Source: JAZSMJ01 sp045535815 (GTDB taxonomy: Bacteria; Bacillota; Clostridia; Oscillospirales; CAG-272). Taken from it: DNA of 58,766 nt. Below are positions 24,707 to 32,541 of this stretch, in pieces (the first letter of the stretch is position 1; each line of letters starts with the position of its first letter). The stretch lies in contig JAZSMJ010000051.1 in the NCBI GenBank assembly GCA_045535815.1, positions 1 through 58,766 of the forward strand, written 5' to 3'. The notes under the pieces were generated by a model. It did not search any database. It saw only the letters and a program-made list of their open reading frames with translations, and was not told the origin of the DNA. Position numbers and translations under genes: made by a program.

Positions 24707-25191
24707 ATAAACAAGCTGCCGAATTCCTGTAGGCCTTCAAAATTTCTTTGTCTGAATATCTCGTAAACTCCGACTGCAACTGTGTTTGAAAGATTAAGAC
24801 TTCTGAGACCGTCACGCATCGGAAGGCGCACGCAGCGCTCTTTATTATTGATCAGAAGCTCTTCGGGTAACCCCTTGGTTTCCTTGCCGAAAACTATAAA
24901 AACACGCTTAGGATAGGTTATTTCAGAGTATACGTGGCACGATTTTGTTGAGAAGAAAAACATTTCTTCGTCTTTGTTTATTTCGAGGAACGAATCGAGA
25001 TTGTCGTAATACGTTATTTCGAGCTTGTGCCAGTAGTCAAGACCTGCACGTTTAAGCTTAGCATTATCAATTTCAAACCCAAGCGGTCTTACAAGATGAA
25101 GTGCGGCGCCCGTTGCGGCACAGGTTCTTGCTATATTACCCGTATTTTGCGGTATTTCGGGCTCAACCAAAACGATATTTATATCAGCCAT
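24703..25191 (-). CDS. trmL: tRNA (cytidine/uridine-34 2'-O)-methyltransferase TrmL
   Basis: SPOUT-class methyltransferase that modifies the wobble base of tRNA-Leu. INIVLVEPEIPQNTGNIARTCAATGAALHLVRPLGF at the N-terminus, VFIVFGKETKGLPEELL in the middle and RLPMRDGLRSLNLSNTVAVGVYEIFRQ at the end are the family motifs that form the knot and SAM site. The start is ATG at 25191 (MADINIVL) after AAGGAAG; a longer in-frame start has no ribosome site. 162 residues, normal. First gene of a two-gene unit. Confidence 0.95.
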   Translation of the reverse strand: MADINIVLVEPEIPQNTGNIARTCAATGAALHLVRPLGFEIDNAKLKRAGLDYWHKLEITYYDNLDSFLEINKDEEMFFFSTKSCHVYSEITYPKRVFIVFGKETKGLPEELLINNKERCVRLPMRDGLRSLNLSNTVAVGVYEIFRQRNFEGLQEFGSLFI

Positions 25192-25292
25192 GTTATCTTC
25201 CTTGTTTATGTATTTATTAAATCTATTATACATTGATCCATATGTTTTTTCAAGGATTAATAAATAATAAGAGCAATGTTTACAAAAAATAT

Positions 25293-25321
25293 TTGCAAAA
25301 GACAGATTACTGTGATATTAT
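25293..25321 (+). promoter_or_regulatory. secA promoter
   Basis: TTGCAA (25293-25298), 17 bases, TATTAT (25316-25321), divergent from trmL. Confidence 0.6.
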
Positions 25322-25364
25322 TAAAAGGATAAAATAAAGAAAAATATGGTAAGGAATAGGATAA

Positions 25365-28127
25365 ATGAGTTTAGTTGATAAAATAATCGGCAGTTACAGC
25401 GACAGACAGATCAAAAAGATAATGAAAACTGTCGACATAATAGAAGGACTTGCTGACAAATATTCTAAAATGTCCGATGATGAACTGAGAAATACCACTC
25501 CATATCTTAAGGAAAGACTTGCGAGCGGTGAAACGCTTGATGATATTCTTCCGGATGCATTTGCTCTTGTAAGAGAGGCTGCGGACAGAGTTCTCGGCAA
25601 GCGTCCTTTTAAGGTGCAGCTCATAGGCGGTATTGTTCTTCATCAGGGCAGAATAGCAGAAATGAAGACCGGTGAAGGTAAGACCCTTGTTGCAACCCTT
25701 CCTGCATATCTTAATGCACTTACCGGAAACGGTGTCCATATAGTAACGGTAAACGAATACCTTGCACGACTCGGCTGTGAAGAGATGGGAAGAGTCTACG
25801 GATTTCTCGGTCTCACTACCGGACTTATCTGTCACGATCAGACAAGACCCGATAAGCAAAAGGCATACGCTTGTGATATAACCTACGGAACGAATAACGA
25901 ATTCGGGTTTGACTACCTCCGTGACAACATGGTCGTTTATAAGGAAAATATGGTACAGAGAGGGCACGTATACTGTATCGTTGACGAGGTAGACTCAATA
26001 CTTATTGATGAATCGAGAACACCGCTCATTATTTCCGGTGAAGGCGAAAATTCAACAATGATGTACGATCTTGCCGACAAGTTTGTATGCACTCTTAAGG
26101 AGCATAGAATAAAGGAGCTCGACTCCAAGGAATCGAGTGATGATATCGATGCCGACTATATAGTAGACGAGAAGTCGAGATCAACTTTGCTCACAGCTTC
26201 GGGAATTAAAAAGGCAGAGGAATTTTTCCACGTTGAAAATCTTTCCGATCCCGAGAACTCAACGCTTTCGCACCATATAAATCAGGCGATCCGTGCTCAC
26301 GGTATAATGCATCTCGATGATGATTACGTTATAAAGGACGGACAGGTCATTATCGTTGATTCCTTTACCGGACGTCTTATGTACGGAAGAAGATATTCTG
26401 ACGGTCTGCATCAGGCAATTGAAGCAAAAGAGCACGTAAAGATAGAAAAAGAATCAAAAACTCTTGCAACGATTACCTTCCAGAACTACTTCCGTCTTTA
26501 TAAAAAGCTTTCGGGTATGACCGGTACTGCTCTCACTGAAGAAAATGAGTTCAGAGAGATATACAACCTTGACGTTGTCGTAATACCTACAAATATGCCG
26601 ATGATCAGAATAGACCATTCTGATGCTGTTTACAAGAATCAAAACGGCAAGATGAATGCAATTGTTGAGCAGATAAGAGCCTGTCACGCTAAAGGCCAGC
26701 CAATACTTGTCGGTACCGTGTCGGTCGATAAATCTGAAAGACTTTCCCGTATTCTTAAAATGAACGGAATAGAGCATACCGTTCTCAACGCTAAATTCCA
26801 CGAAAAAGAAGCAGAGATAGTTGCTCAGGCAGGAATGGTAGGTAAGGTAACGATTTCTACCAATATGGCAGGTAGAGGTACCGATATTATGCTTGGCGGT
26901 AATCCCGAATTCATGGCAAAAAATGAAATGAAGAAAATGGGATACGAGGATGAGGTCATAGGTCTTGCAGTTGGATCCTCCGTCAGCGTTTCCGAGGAGG
27001 TTCTTGAGGCTCGTAAGGTTTATAAAGAGCTGTTTGCAAAATATAAAGCAGAGATAGAACCTCTTGCAAAGCAGGTAAAGGACAGCGGAGGACTCTATAT
27101 TCTCGGCACGGAAAGACACGAGAGCAGACGTATAGATAACCAGCTCAGAGGACGAAGCGGACGTCAGGGAGACCCCGGTGAATCCAAGTTCTTCCTGTCG
27201 CTTGATGACGATCTTATGCGCCTTTTCGGAAGTGACCGTATAGGCGGTATGGTTGAAAAACTCGGTTTGCCCGACGATCAGCCTATCGAAGCAAGATTGC
27301 TTTCCAATTCCATAGAAAGTGCACAGAAACAGCTTGAAGGAATGAACTTCAACAGACGTAAGAACGTACTCAGCTACGATGACGTTATGAATCAGCAGAG
27401 AACCGTTATCTACAAGCAAAGACAGGACGTACTTGACGGAGTTGATCTTCAGCCCAAAATCAAGGGTATGATCGAAGAAACTGTAAAGGGTGCAGTCGCT
27501 TCCTATCTATCCGGAGAAGAAAAATCGGAATGGAGATTTGACGAGCTCAGAAATCATTTCTTCGGACTTCTTTGCAAGGAGGATGATTTCAGATACAGTG
27601 AAGATGACTTATCTGATATAGAACCCGAAATGATATCCGATATTCTTCTTGAAAGAGCACAGAAGCTTTATAAAGAAAAGGAAGATCTCTTCGGAGAAGA
27701 GCAGATGAGAGAGATAGAAAGAATTATCCTTCTCAAAACTGTTGATACGAAATGGATCGATCACCTTGATGCTATGGACGATCTCAAGGGAAGTATAGGC
27801 TTGCATGCATATGCACACCGTAATCCTATAAACGAATATAGACTGGAGGGTGCCGATATGTTTGATGAAATGATATCAGACATAAGAGAAAGCACCGTTC
27901 GTGCTATTCTTTCAGCTGTACCGAGACCTCAGGTTATTAAGAGAGAAGAGGTTGCCAAGGTTACGGGAGAGGTTCACGCCGGTGATGATTCTGACATAAA
28001 GAAAAAGAAGCCTGTAGTTAAAAAGGCCGAGGAAAAGGTCGGCAGAAATGATCCGTGTCCCTGCGGAAGCGGTAAGAAATATAAAAAGTGTTGCGGAATG
28101 AATGAAGGCGCGCAAGATAATGATTAA
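25365..28127 (+). CDS. secA: Preprotein translocase ATPase SecA
   Basis: Motor that drives proteins through SecYEG. In order: IGGIVLHQGRIAEMKTGEGKTLVATLPAYLNAL (Walker A, about 85-117), VDEVDSILIDESRTPLIISG (Walker B), the preprotein cross-linking region, KLSGMTGTALTEENEF, STNMAGRGTDIMLGGNP and RRIDNQLRGRSGRQGDPGESKF (helicase motifs V-VI), the scaffold helix, and a C-terminal SEC-C zinc motif GRNDPCPCGSGKKYKKCCG. 920 residues, normal. RBS AGGAATAGGA is modest. Its terminator stem has been split by an insertion (28145-30372). Confidence 0.97.
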   Translation: MSLVDKIIGSYSDRQIKKIMKTVDIIEGLADKYSKMSDDELRNTTPYLKERLASGETLDDILPDAFALVREAADRVLGKRPFKVQLIGGIVLHQGRIAEMKTGEGKTLVATLPAYLNALTGNGVHIVTVNEYLARLGCEEMGRVYGFLGLTTGLICHDQTRPDKQKAYACDITYGTNNEFGFDYLRDNMVVYKENMVQRGHVYCIVDEVDSILIDESRTPLIISGEGENSTMMYDLADKFVCTLKEHRIKELDSKESSDDIDADYIVDEKSRSTLLTASGIKKAEEFFHVENLSDPENSTLSHHINQAIRAHGIMHLDDDYVIKDGQVIIVDSFTGRLMYGRRYSDGLHQAIEAKEHVKIEKESKTLATITFQNYFRLYKKLSGMTGTALTEENEFREIYNLDVVVIPTNMPMIRIDHSDAVYKNQNGKMNAIVEQIRACHAKGQPILVGTVSVDKSERLSRILKMNGIEHTVLNAKFHEKEAEIVAQAGMVGKVTISTNMAGRGTDIMLGGNPEFMAKNEMKKMGYEDEVIGLAVGSSVSVSEEVLEARKVYKELFAKYKAEIEPLAKQVKDSGGLYILGTERHESRRIDNQLRGRSGRQGDPGESKFFLSLDDDLMRLFGSDRIGGMVEKLGLPDDQPIEARLLSNSIESAQKQLEGMNFNRRKNVLSYDDVMNQQRTVIYKQRQDVLDGVDLQPKIKGMIEETVKGAVASYLSGEEKSEWRFDELRNHFFGLLCKEDDFRYSEDDLSDIEPEMISDILLERAQKLYKEKEDLFGEEQMREIERIILLKTVDTKWIDHLDAMDDLKGSIGLHAYAHRNPINEYRLEGADMFDEMISDIRESTVRAILSAVPRPQVIKREEVAKVTGEVHAGDDSDIKKKKPVVKKAEEKVGRNDPCPCGSGKKYKKCCGMNEGAQDND

Positions 28128-28144
28128 AAAACAACCGTACGATT
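28127..28144 (+). repeat. Left half of the split secA/epimerase terminator (18-bp inverted repeat)
   Basis: AAAAACAACCGTACGATT starts at the last base of the secA stop codon and is the exact reverse complement of 30373-30390. Confidence 0.9.
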
Positions 28145-28200
28145 ATGGCGCGTGTTCTTAGGGACAGTTTTTAGAATGAGCTACCTATTGTTATAGAAAG

Positions 28201-28240
28201 GAAGACAGAGAATGCTTTTAAGTTCTCTGTCTTCTTTATT
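28201..28240 (+). terminator. Hairpin at the left end of the insert
   Basis: GAAGACAGAGAA pairs perfectly with TTCTCTGTCTTC (28223-28234) around a ten-base loop, then TTTATT. It could replace the lost secA terminator. Confidence 0.75.
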
Positions 28241-28386
28241 GATAAGCACTGTATTTGTGGACACAATTTTTTGTATACTGATTCAAAAATTTATGTTATA
28301 ATATTTTCAATAATCTTGTCAGCAAATCGAAAAATACCACACTATATGTATGAAAAGCAACAGCTTTTCAGAAAGGAGGCGAGAAA

Positions 28387-30051
28387 ATGCAAGAAACGAA
28401 CAAAATGCGTGATCGGCTGATCAACGAATTTGCCGAAAACTATATGGAGAAGCTGTTTTACTTCTGCTTGAAAAAGACGGGTAGCCATATCGAAGCTGAA
28501 GATCTGACGCAAGATATATCACTACAGATCATCACGGTTTTGAATAAAGGCACAATACCAACGAACTTTTCGGCATGGGTATGGCAGATCGCGCGCAATC
28601 GTTATTCGGTATGGGCAAAGGAAAAGCATAATCGAAACGAATCGGTAACCGGTTCCGATATCGGCGATTATGAGATCGAGGACGAAAGCGAAAATATCCT
28701 TGATGAAATGATACATACAGAGCAAATGGCTCTGCTTCGGCGAGAGCTGGCGTTCATTAAGAGTGATTATCGCAATATTGTCGTTGCCTACTACATAGAA
28801 AATAAGAGCGTTCGTGATATTGCAGCATCGCTTTCTATTTCGATAAGCGCGGTTCAGCAAAGACTTCACCGTGCAAGAAATATATTGAAGGAAGGTATGA
28901 ATATGGCAAGAGAATTTGGAAAATTAAGCTATAATCCCGAAAATATATCTTTTATTAACAACGGACTTCATGGAGCAAATCATGAACCGTGGAATTACAT
29001 TTCACGCTCACTGTGCAAAAACATTTTGCTCGCAGCTTACAGAAATCCGGCAACGTCAGAAGAATTGGCAATGGAGGTTGGCGTTGCGCTACCATATATG
29101 GAAGAAGAACTTTCTGCGCTTGTTGATGCTACGTTAATGAAGAAAAGCGGTAACAAATATGAAACAAATTTCTTCATTGTTAGTGCCGATGCGCAAGAAA
29201 AGATTTACGCACATCTGCGTGGTATTGCCCCGGAACTTACAAAGGCAGTCTTTGACACAATGGAGTATAATATTGAGTGGTCAAACGAAAACGCGCCCGA
29301 ATGGCATGAGGGTTATCAAAGTTATGAGGATATGAAGTGGGCACTTCTAATGATCGAAGCCGATAATGTTTATTTTGACACCCTCAAGCCTTTTAATAAG
29401 AATGCAAAAGATGTCCCTAATATTGGTCCGTGGGGACACACAATTCGTCCTAATGGCGGTGAATGGGATCTGCTTGGTATGGAAAGCCATAACGGTGATG
29501 AGCCCGATTTTGTGGGTCTTAGCGGTTGTGTATCAAATCCAAATGAAAAAGATTTACCCGAAATTATGTTCCGCCAATTCCGATACAAATATTGCGGGCT
29601 TGAAAAGCGTACACCACCGGTTTTGACTTATTCAGACGGTCAAGCAATGGTTGCGGTTACCGAGGGTAAGAGTACAGAGATAGACAGTATCATTCTAAAA
29701 AGATTGGAGTCCTATGGTTATATCAAAAAATCGGAGGACGGCTATATTCCTACCATTATGGTTATGTGCAAGGAAAAAGCCCGTAAGATGCCGGACGAGA
29801 TAAAGGAGCATTTTGAGTCGTTACGTCATAAAGCAACGGAAATAGCGACTTGTCACTATTTGTTCTGCCGTGAGCAGATTTATAAAGAGATCCCCGACTT
29901 TTTGAAAGAGGATGAATTTCAGATTGATCACGCTTGCGCAAATATCTTCTCCATGCGTGGCGCGGTTTTAGAAGAAGCTATTAGACAAGGGTATTTAACC
30001 TTTGATAAGGATAACGAGAAGCAGATGTTAGGAGCTTATTTAGTAATATAA
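28387..30051 (+). CDS. Sigma-70/ECF-like protein fused to a large C-terminal region
   Basis: 554 residues. Residues 10-170 are an ECF-type sigma factor: region 2 in FYFCLKKTGSHIEAEDLTQDISLQII and AWVWQIARNRYSVWAKEK, region 4 in YRNIVVAYYIENKSVRDIAASLSISISAVQQRLHRARNIL. The remaining 380 residues are not recognised; about 195-265 look like a winged helix (NILLAAYRNPATSEELAMEVGVALPYMEEELSALVDATLMKKSGNKYETNFF), followed by a region rich in Trp/Gly (WGHTIRPNGGEWDLLGMESH). The fused part may be a built-in sensor instead of a separate anti-sigma factor; that is inference. RBS GAAAGGAGGCG is very strong. Codon use (GCG, CGG, CGT) differs from secA. It is the only gene of the insert. Confidence 0.8.
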   Translation: MQETNKMRDRLINEFAENYMEKLFYFCLKKTGSHIEAEDLTQDISLQIITVLNKGTIPTNFSAWVWQIARNRYSVWAKEKHNRNESVTGSDIGDYEIEDESENILDEMIHTEQMALLRRELAFIKSDYRNIVVAYYIENKSVRDIAASLSISISAVQQRLHRARNILKEGMNMAREFGKLSYNPENISFINNGLHGANHEPWNYISRSLCKNILLAAYRNPATSEELAMEVGVALPYMEEELSALVDATLMKKSGNKYETNFFIVSADAQEKIYAHLRGIAPELTKAVFDTMEYNIEWSNENAPEWHEGYQSYEDMKWALLMIEADNVYFDTLKPFNKNAKDVPNIGPWGHTIRPNGGEWDLLGMESHNGDEPDFVGLSGCVSNPNEKDLPEIMFRQFRYKYCGLEKRTPPVLTYSDGQAMVAVTEGKSTEIDSIILKRLESYGYIKKSEDGYIPTIMVMCKEKARKMPDEIKEHFESLRHKATEIATCHYLFCREQIYKEIPDFLKEDEFQIDHACANIFSMRGAVLEEAIRQGYLTFDKDNEKQMLGAYLVI

Positions 30052-30055
30052 ATTT

Positions 30056-30100
30056 TGCCGCCGAGAGCGATCGTTTGGTGCTCTCGGCGGTGTGTTGTTT
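30056..30100 (+). terminator. Terminator of the sigma-fusion gene
   Basis: CCGCCGAGAGC pairs with GCTCTCGGCGG around a short loop, then TGTGTTGTTTTATTTT. Confidence 0.9.
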
Positions 30101-30152
30101 TATTTTGCATAACCCAGCTTGTGGCGAGTATGTGCGCTCTTCCTGATAGGTT

Positions 30153-30370
30153 TTAGTGATATGCTGACTTCGTCAGCGTTATATTTTTGCTTTGCAAAAG
30201 TGATATTGCTCTGCGGGCAGAGCAGTTTTATTTTATTCGCCCGATAAACTCGCGTAGCGAATACCACTCGGCGAAAGCCGAATATCACTGCGAAGCAATT
30301 TAACTCGCAAGCGCTCACTGTGTGAGCGCTACGAATAGAGTTGGCGTTGTGTCATTCAGAACACAACGCC
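30153..30370 (+). repeat. Array of short hairpins, copy 1
   Basis: Short palindromes follow one another, separated by GTGATAT/ATATCACT-like linkers: GCTGAC-TTC-GTCAGC, TTTTGC-TTT-GCAAAA, GCTCTGC-GG-GCAGAGC, TCGC-GTA-GCGA, TCGGC-GAAA-GCCGA, TGC-GAA-GCA, AGCGCTCAC-TGT-GTGAGCGCT and finally GGCGTTGTG-(TCATTCAGAA)-CACAACGCC. The same chain, in the same order and orientation, occurs at 56806-57003 with changed stems that still pair. No coding potential. It lies at the end of the insert. Confidence 0.8.
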
Positions 30371-30372
30371 TA

Positions 30373-30390
30373 AATCGTACGGTTGTTTTT
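30373..30390 (-). repeat. Right half of the split terminator
   Basis: AATCGTACGGTTGTTTTT, reverse complement of 28127-28144, overlapping the stop codon of the minus-strand epimerase. Confidence 0.9.
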
Positions 30391-31432
30391 ACATTGTTGA
30401 GAACTTGTATTTTATTGTATTGGAATACGGAGTATCTTTATCTGTAATAAGATATTCAGCACCTTCAAGATATGGAGAGTTGGGGAACTGCTGAGGCTCT
30501 ACGGCAATAGCACATGAATCTGATGATCTTACACCGCCGTGAAGAATGTCTTCGTTTCCGATAAAACCGCCGGAGTATATTACAACCGCAGGAGCTGTTG
30601 AGGATATTTCAAGAACTCGTCCCGTTTCTTCAGACTCAAGTCTAATCATTTTTCGCATTCCTTCGCCGTTTACTGCAAACGGGTGGTCGTATCCAAATGA
30701 TTCCTTGATCTGAAGATCATCGGGATATTTATTTATATTTTCTTCGAAAGTAGTGAGAGTTCTGAAATCAAACGGTGTTTTGCTAACGTCCTCAAAGGAT
30801 ATTCCAAGAGTATGCTCGTCGTTAGCAACGTATTTATCTGCATTGATCTGAGCGGACATTTTCAGAGCAGAGGTAGTAAAATCACCGCTTAAATTTATAT
30901 AATTATGATTTGTAAGAACCAAATAGGTGGGAGCATCTGTATATCCGGTGAACTGCATTGTGAATTCATTATCTTCGGTCAGAGTAAATCTTGCAAAAAC
31001 TTCTCTGTTGCCCGGGAATCCGTCAAGTCCGTCAGCAAGCTTAATTTTCAGCGTCAAGCTATCCTCCGTAATGCTTTCTTCCTCCCAATTTGAGAATGAA
31101 GCGTTCTGAAAACCGCCGTGAAGTATATTTTCACCGTCATTTTTAGATAATTGATATTCTTTACCGTCTATTTTTATTATACCGTTTGCGATTCTGCCGG
31201 AGACGGGGGCAACAGAAGCACCTGAATAAAGATGATTGTTTACATAGGATTCCCAGTTATCAAATCCCATAAGAATATTTTTTATATTTCCGTTTCTATC
31301 GGGTGTTTTAATTGATTTTACAGTTGCTCCGAATGAAATTATGGTAATCTCAGTGTGCTTTGCGTTTGAAAAAGTATACTCACTTACTCTCGTATTGTTG
31401 AATATACCTACGTCCTTTTTTATTATTCCCAT
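30389..31432 (-). CDS. galM: Aldose 1-epimerase (galactose mutarotase)
   Basis: Interconverts alpha and beta anomers of hexoses before kinase entry. 347 residues with family blocks ISFGATVKSIKTPDRNGNIKNILMGFDNWESY, YSGASVAPVSGRIANG, ILHGG, the LTNHNYINLSGD block with the catalytic His, YDHPF and, near the end, a Glu-containing FPNSPYLEG stretch as the usual base region (AVEPQQFPNSP). RBS AAAGG. It follows the AraC gene at 14 bases on the same strand, so the two are an operon, and is opposite a sugar-related DUF5107 gene. Confidence 0.93.
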   Translation of the reverse strand: MGIIKKDVGIFNNTRVSEYTFSNAKHTEITIISFGATVKSIKTPDRNGNIKNILMGFDNWESYVNNHLYSGASVAPVSGRIANGIIKIDGKEYQLSKNDGENILHGGFQNASFSNWEEESITEDSLTLKIKLADGLDGFPGNREVFARFTLTEDNEFTMQFTGYTDAPTYLVLTNHNYINLSGDFTTSALKMSAQINADKYVANDEHTLGISFEDVSKTPFDFRTLTTFEENINKYPDDLQIKESFGYDHPFAVNGEGMRKMIRLESEETGRVLEISSTAPAVVIYSGGFIGNEDILHGGVRSSDSCAIAVEPQQFPNSPYLEGAEYLITDKDTPYSNTIKYKFSTM

Positions 31433-31446
31433 AATATTTGCCTTTC

Positions 31447-32295
31447 TTATTTTTTCTCTGTTGTTCTGTATTCTCTCGGAGTTGTTCCGGTGTGCTTTTT
31501 AAAAGCAGTACAAAAATTACTTTCACTGGAAAATCCGACGTTATAACATATCTCCTTGATAGGAGTATCTGTGGTTTTGAGATAAAACTTAGCAGTATTA
31601 ATTCTTGATTCGTTTATATATTCGTGAAGTGTAAATCCGGTTGCTTTTTTGAAAATCCGTATAAAATAGTATGGACTGAATGAAAATCTTTCTGCAATTT
31701 CTTCAACCGAAAGATTTTTGTTGAGATTCTCGTTTATATAGGAAATAGCTTCTTCAACTATAGCTTCATGATTTTTTGAATTGCTTTTTGTCTGATTATC
31801 CATTATGAGTTCAGTAAGGATATTTATAATATAGTTTGAAATCAGCGGTTCCTTTATAGCATTTTCAACGTGAAACATATTAAAAATACGAAGAATATTT
31901 TTCTCTATGGAATAAGTGTGCTTCAGCCTTATTACTTTATTTATATCGGTAGTTATAAGGTTAAATAAGTCTCTTGCCATTACACCGTCGTAGTGTACCC
32001 AATATGTCTCGCAGCCTTCGGTGGATTTATATTCATGCGGTTTATAACAGTCAATAATAATCAGATCGCCTTTTTTGCATTTTTGAAAGCTGTTACCTAC
32101 GTTAATTTCAAATATTCCGTCTACAACGTATATTATCTCATAACTGTCAAATGACGATCTTTTAAGATAATATCCGGGAGCATAATAAAAATGTCCCGTA
32201 CGCAAAAGATAAATAAAAGTTTTTTTCGCAATTGAGCTTGGTGTATGAATATATATTGGTGAGGAATTAATAACGTTTTTTTCGCAAGAAATCAT
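31447..32295 (-). CDS. AraC-family regulator
   Basis: 282 residues. N-terminal cupin-like sensor (SYEIIYVVDGIFEINVGNSFQKCKKGDLIIIDCYKPHEYKS, about 55-95) and C-terminal double helix-turn-helix (NLSVEEIAERFSFSPYYFIRIFKKATGFTLHEYINESRINTAKFYLKTTDTPIKEICYNVGFSSESNFCTAFKKHTGTTPREYR). The third ATG (32295) follows TGGAGG with correct spacing and is taken as start; two earlier ATGs lie in the ribosome site. It is divergent from the DUF5107 gene and upstream of galM, so it probably controls both in response to a sugar. Confidence 0.93.
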   Translation of the reverse strand: MISCEKNVINSSPIYIHTPSSIAKKTFIYLLRTGHFYYAPGYYLKRSSFDSYEIIYVVDGIFEINVGNSFQKCKKGDLIIIDCYKPHEYKSTEGCETYWVHYDGVMARDLFNLITTDINKVIRLKHTYSIEKNILRIFNMFHVENAIKEPLISNYIINILTELIMDNQTKSNSKNHEAIVEEAISYINENLNKNLSVEEIAERFSFSPYYFIRIFKKATGFTLHEYINESRINTAKFYLKTTDTPIKEICYNVGFSSESNFCTAFKKHTGTTPREYRTTEKK

Positions 32296-32354
32296 AATAA
32301 CCTCCATCATAGATAAAAGACAGATTAAAAGAAATTCTGAAAAATCAGTTATAT

Positions 32355-32408
32355 CTATTGATTTTATTATAACACATAATTTAAATCAGTCAATAGTAAT
32401 CTGAATAA
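32355..32408. promoter_or_regulatory. Divergent control region between AraC and DUF5107 genes
   Basis: An inverted repeat CTATTGA...TCAATAG spans 32356-32396 and flanks the minus-strand promoter TTGACT-16-TATAAT of the AraC gene. A weaker TATAAT-like box before 32542 serves the plus-strand gene. The repeat is a candidate operator. The rest of 32409-32541 is A-rich without genes. Confidence 0.45.
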
Positions 32409-32541
32409 AAATAGTTTCTACAAAAAGATAAAAAGCAAGAAATCGAAATAAAATATCAATTTTTAAGAATTACAAATAGAAAAAAAGGTGTTATTATAAT
32501 ATACATAAAAGCAAAACTAATCGTTTTAAGGAGAATGGTTT

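Larger units (their letters stand above)
28145..30372 (+). mobile_element. 2.2-kb inserted segment inside a terminator loop
   Basis: The two 18-bp halves of a convergent terminator, each touching a stop codon (secA on the left, epimerase on the right), are 2.2 kb apart. The segment between them carries its own terminators, a sigma-fusion gene and a hairpin array. Its ends show weak similarity when inverted (GGCGCGTGTTCTTAGGGACA at the left; GGCGTTGTGTTCTGAATGACA from the right end on the minus strand). No transposase or recombinase is encoded, so it would have moved passively or by homologous exchange. Confidence 0.65.

Noticed and set aside
30153..30370. CRISPR array
   Set aside because: The units are short palindromes of different sequence, not identical repeats with spacers of even length.
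28127..30390. The 18-bp inverted repeats as insertion-sequence ends
   Set aside because: They coincide with both stop codons and end in A/T runs, so they are better explained as halves of one terminator; no transposase is present.
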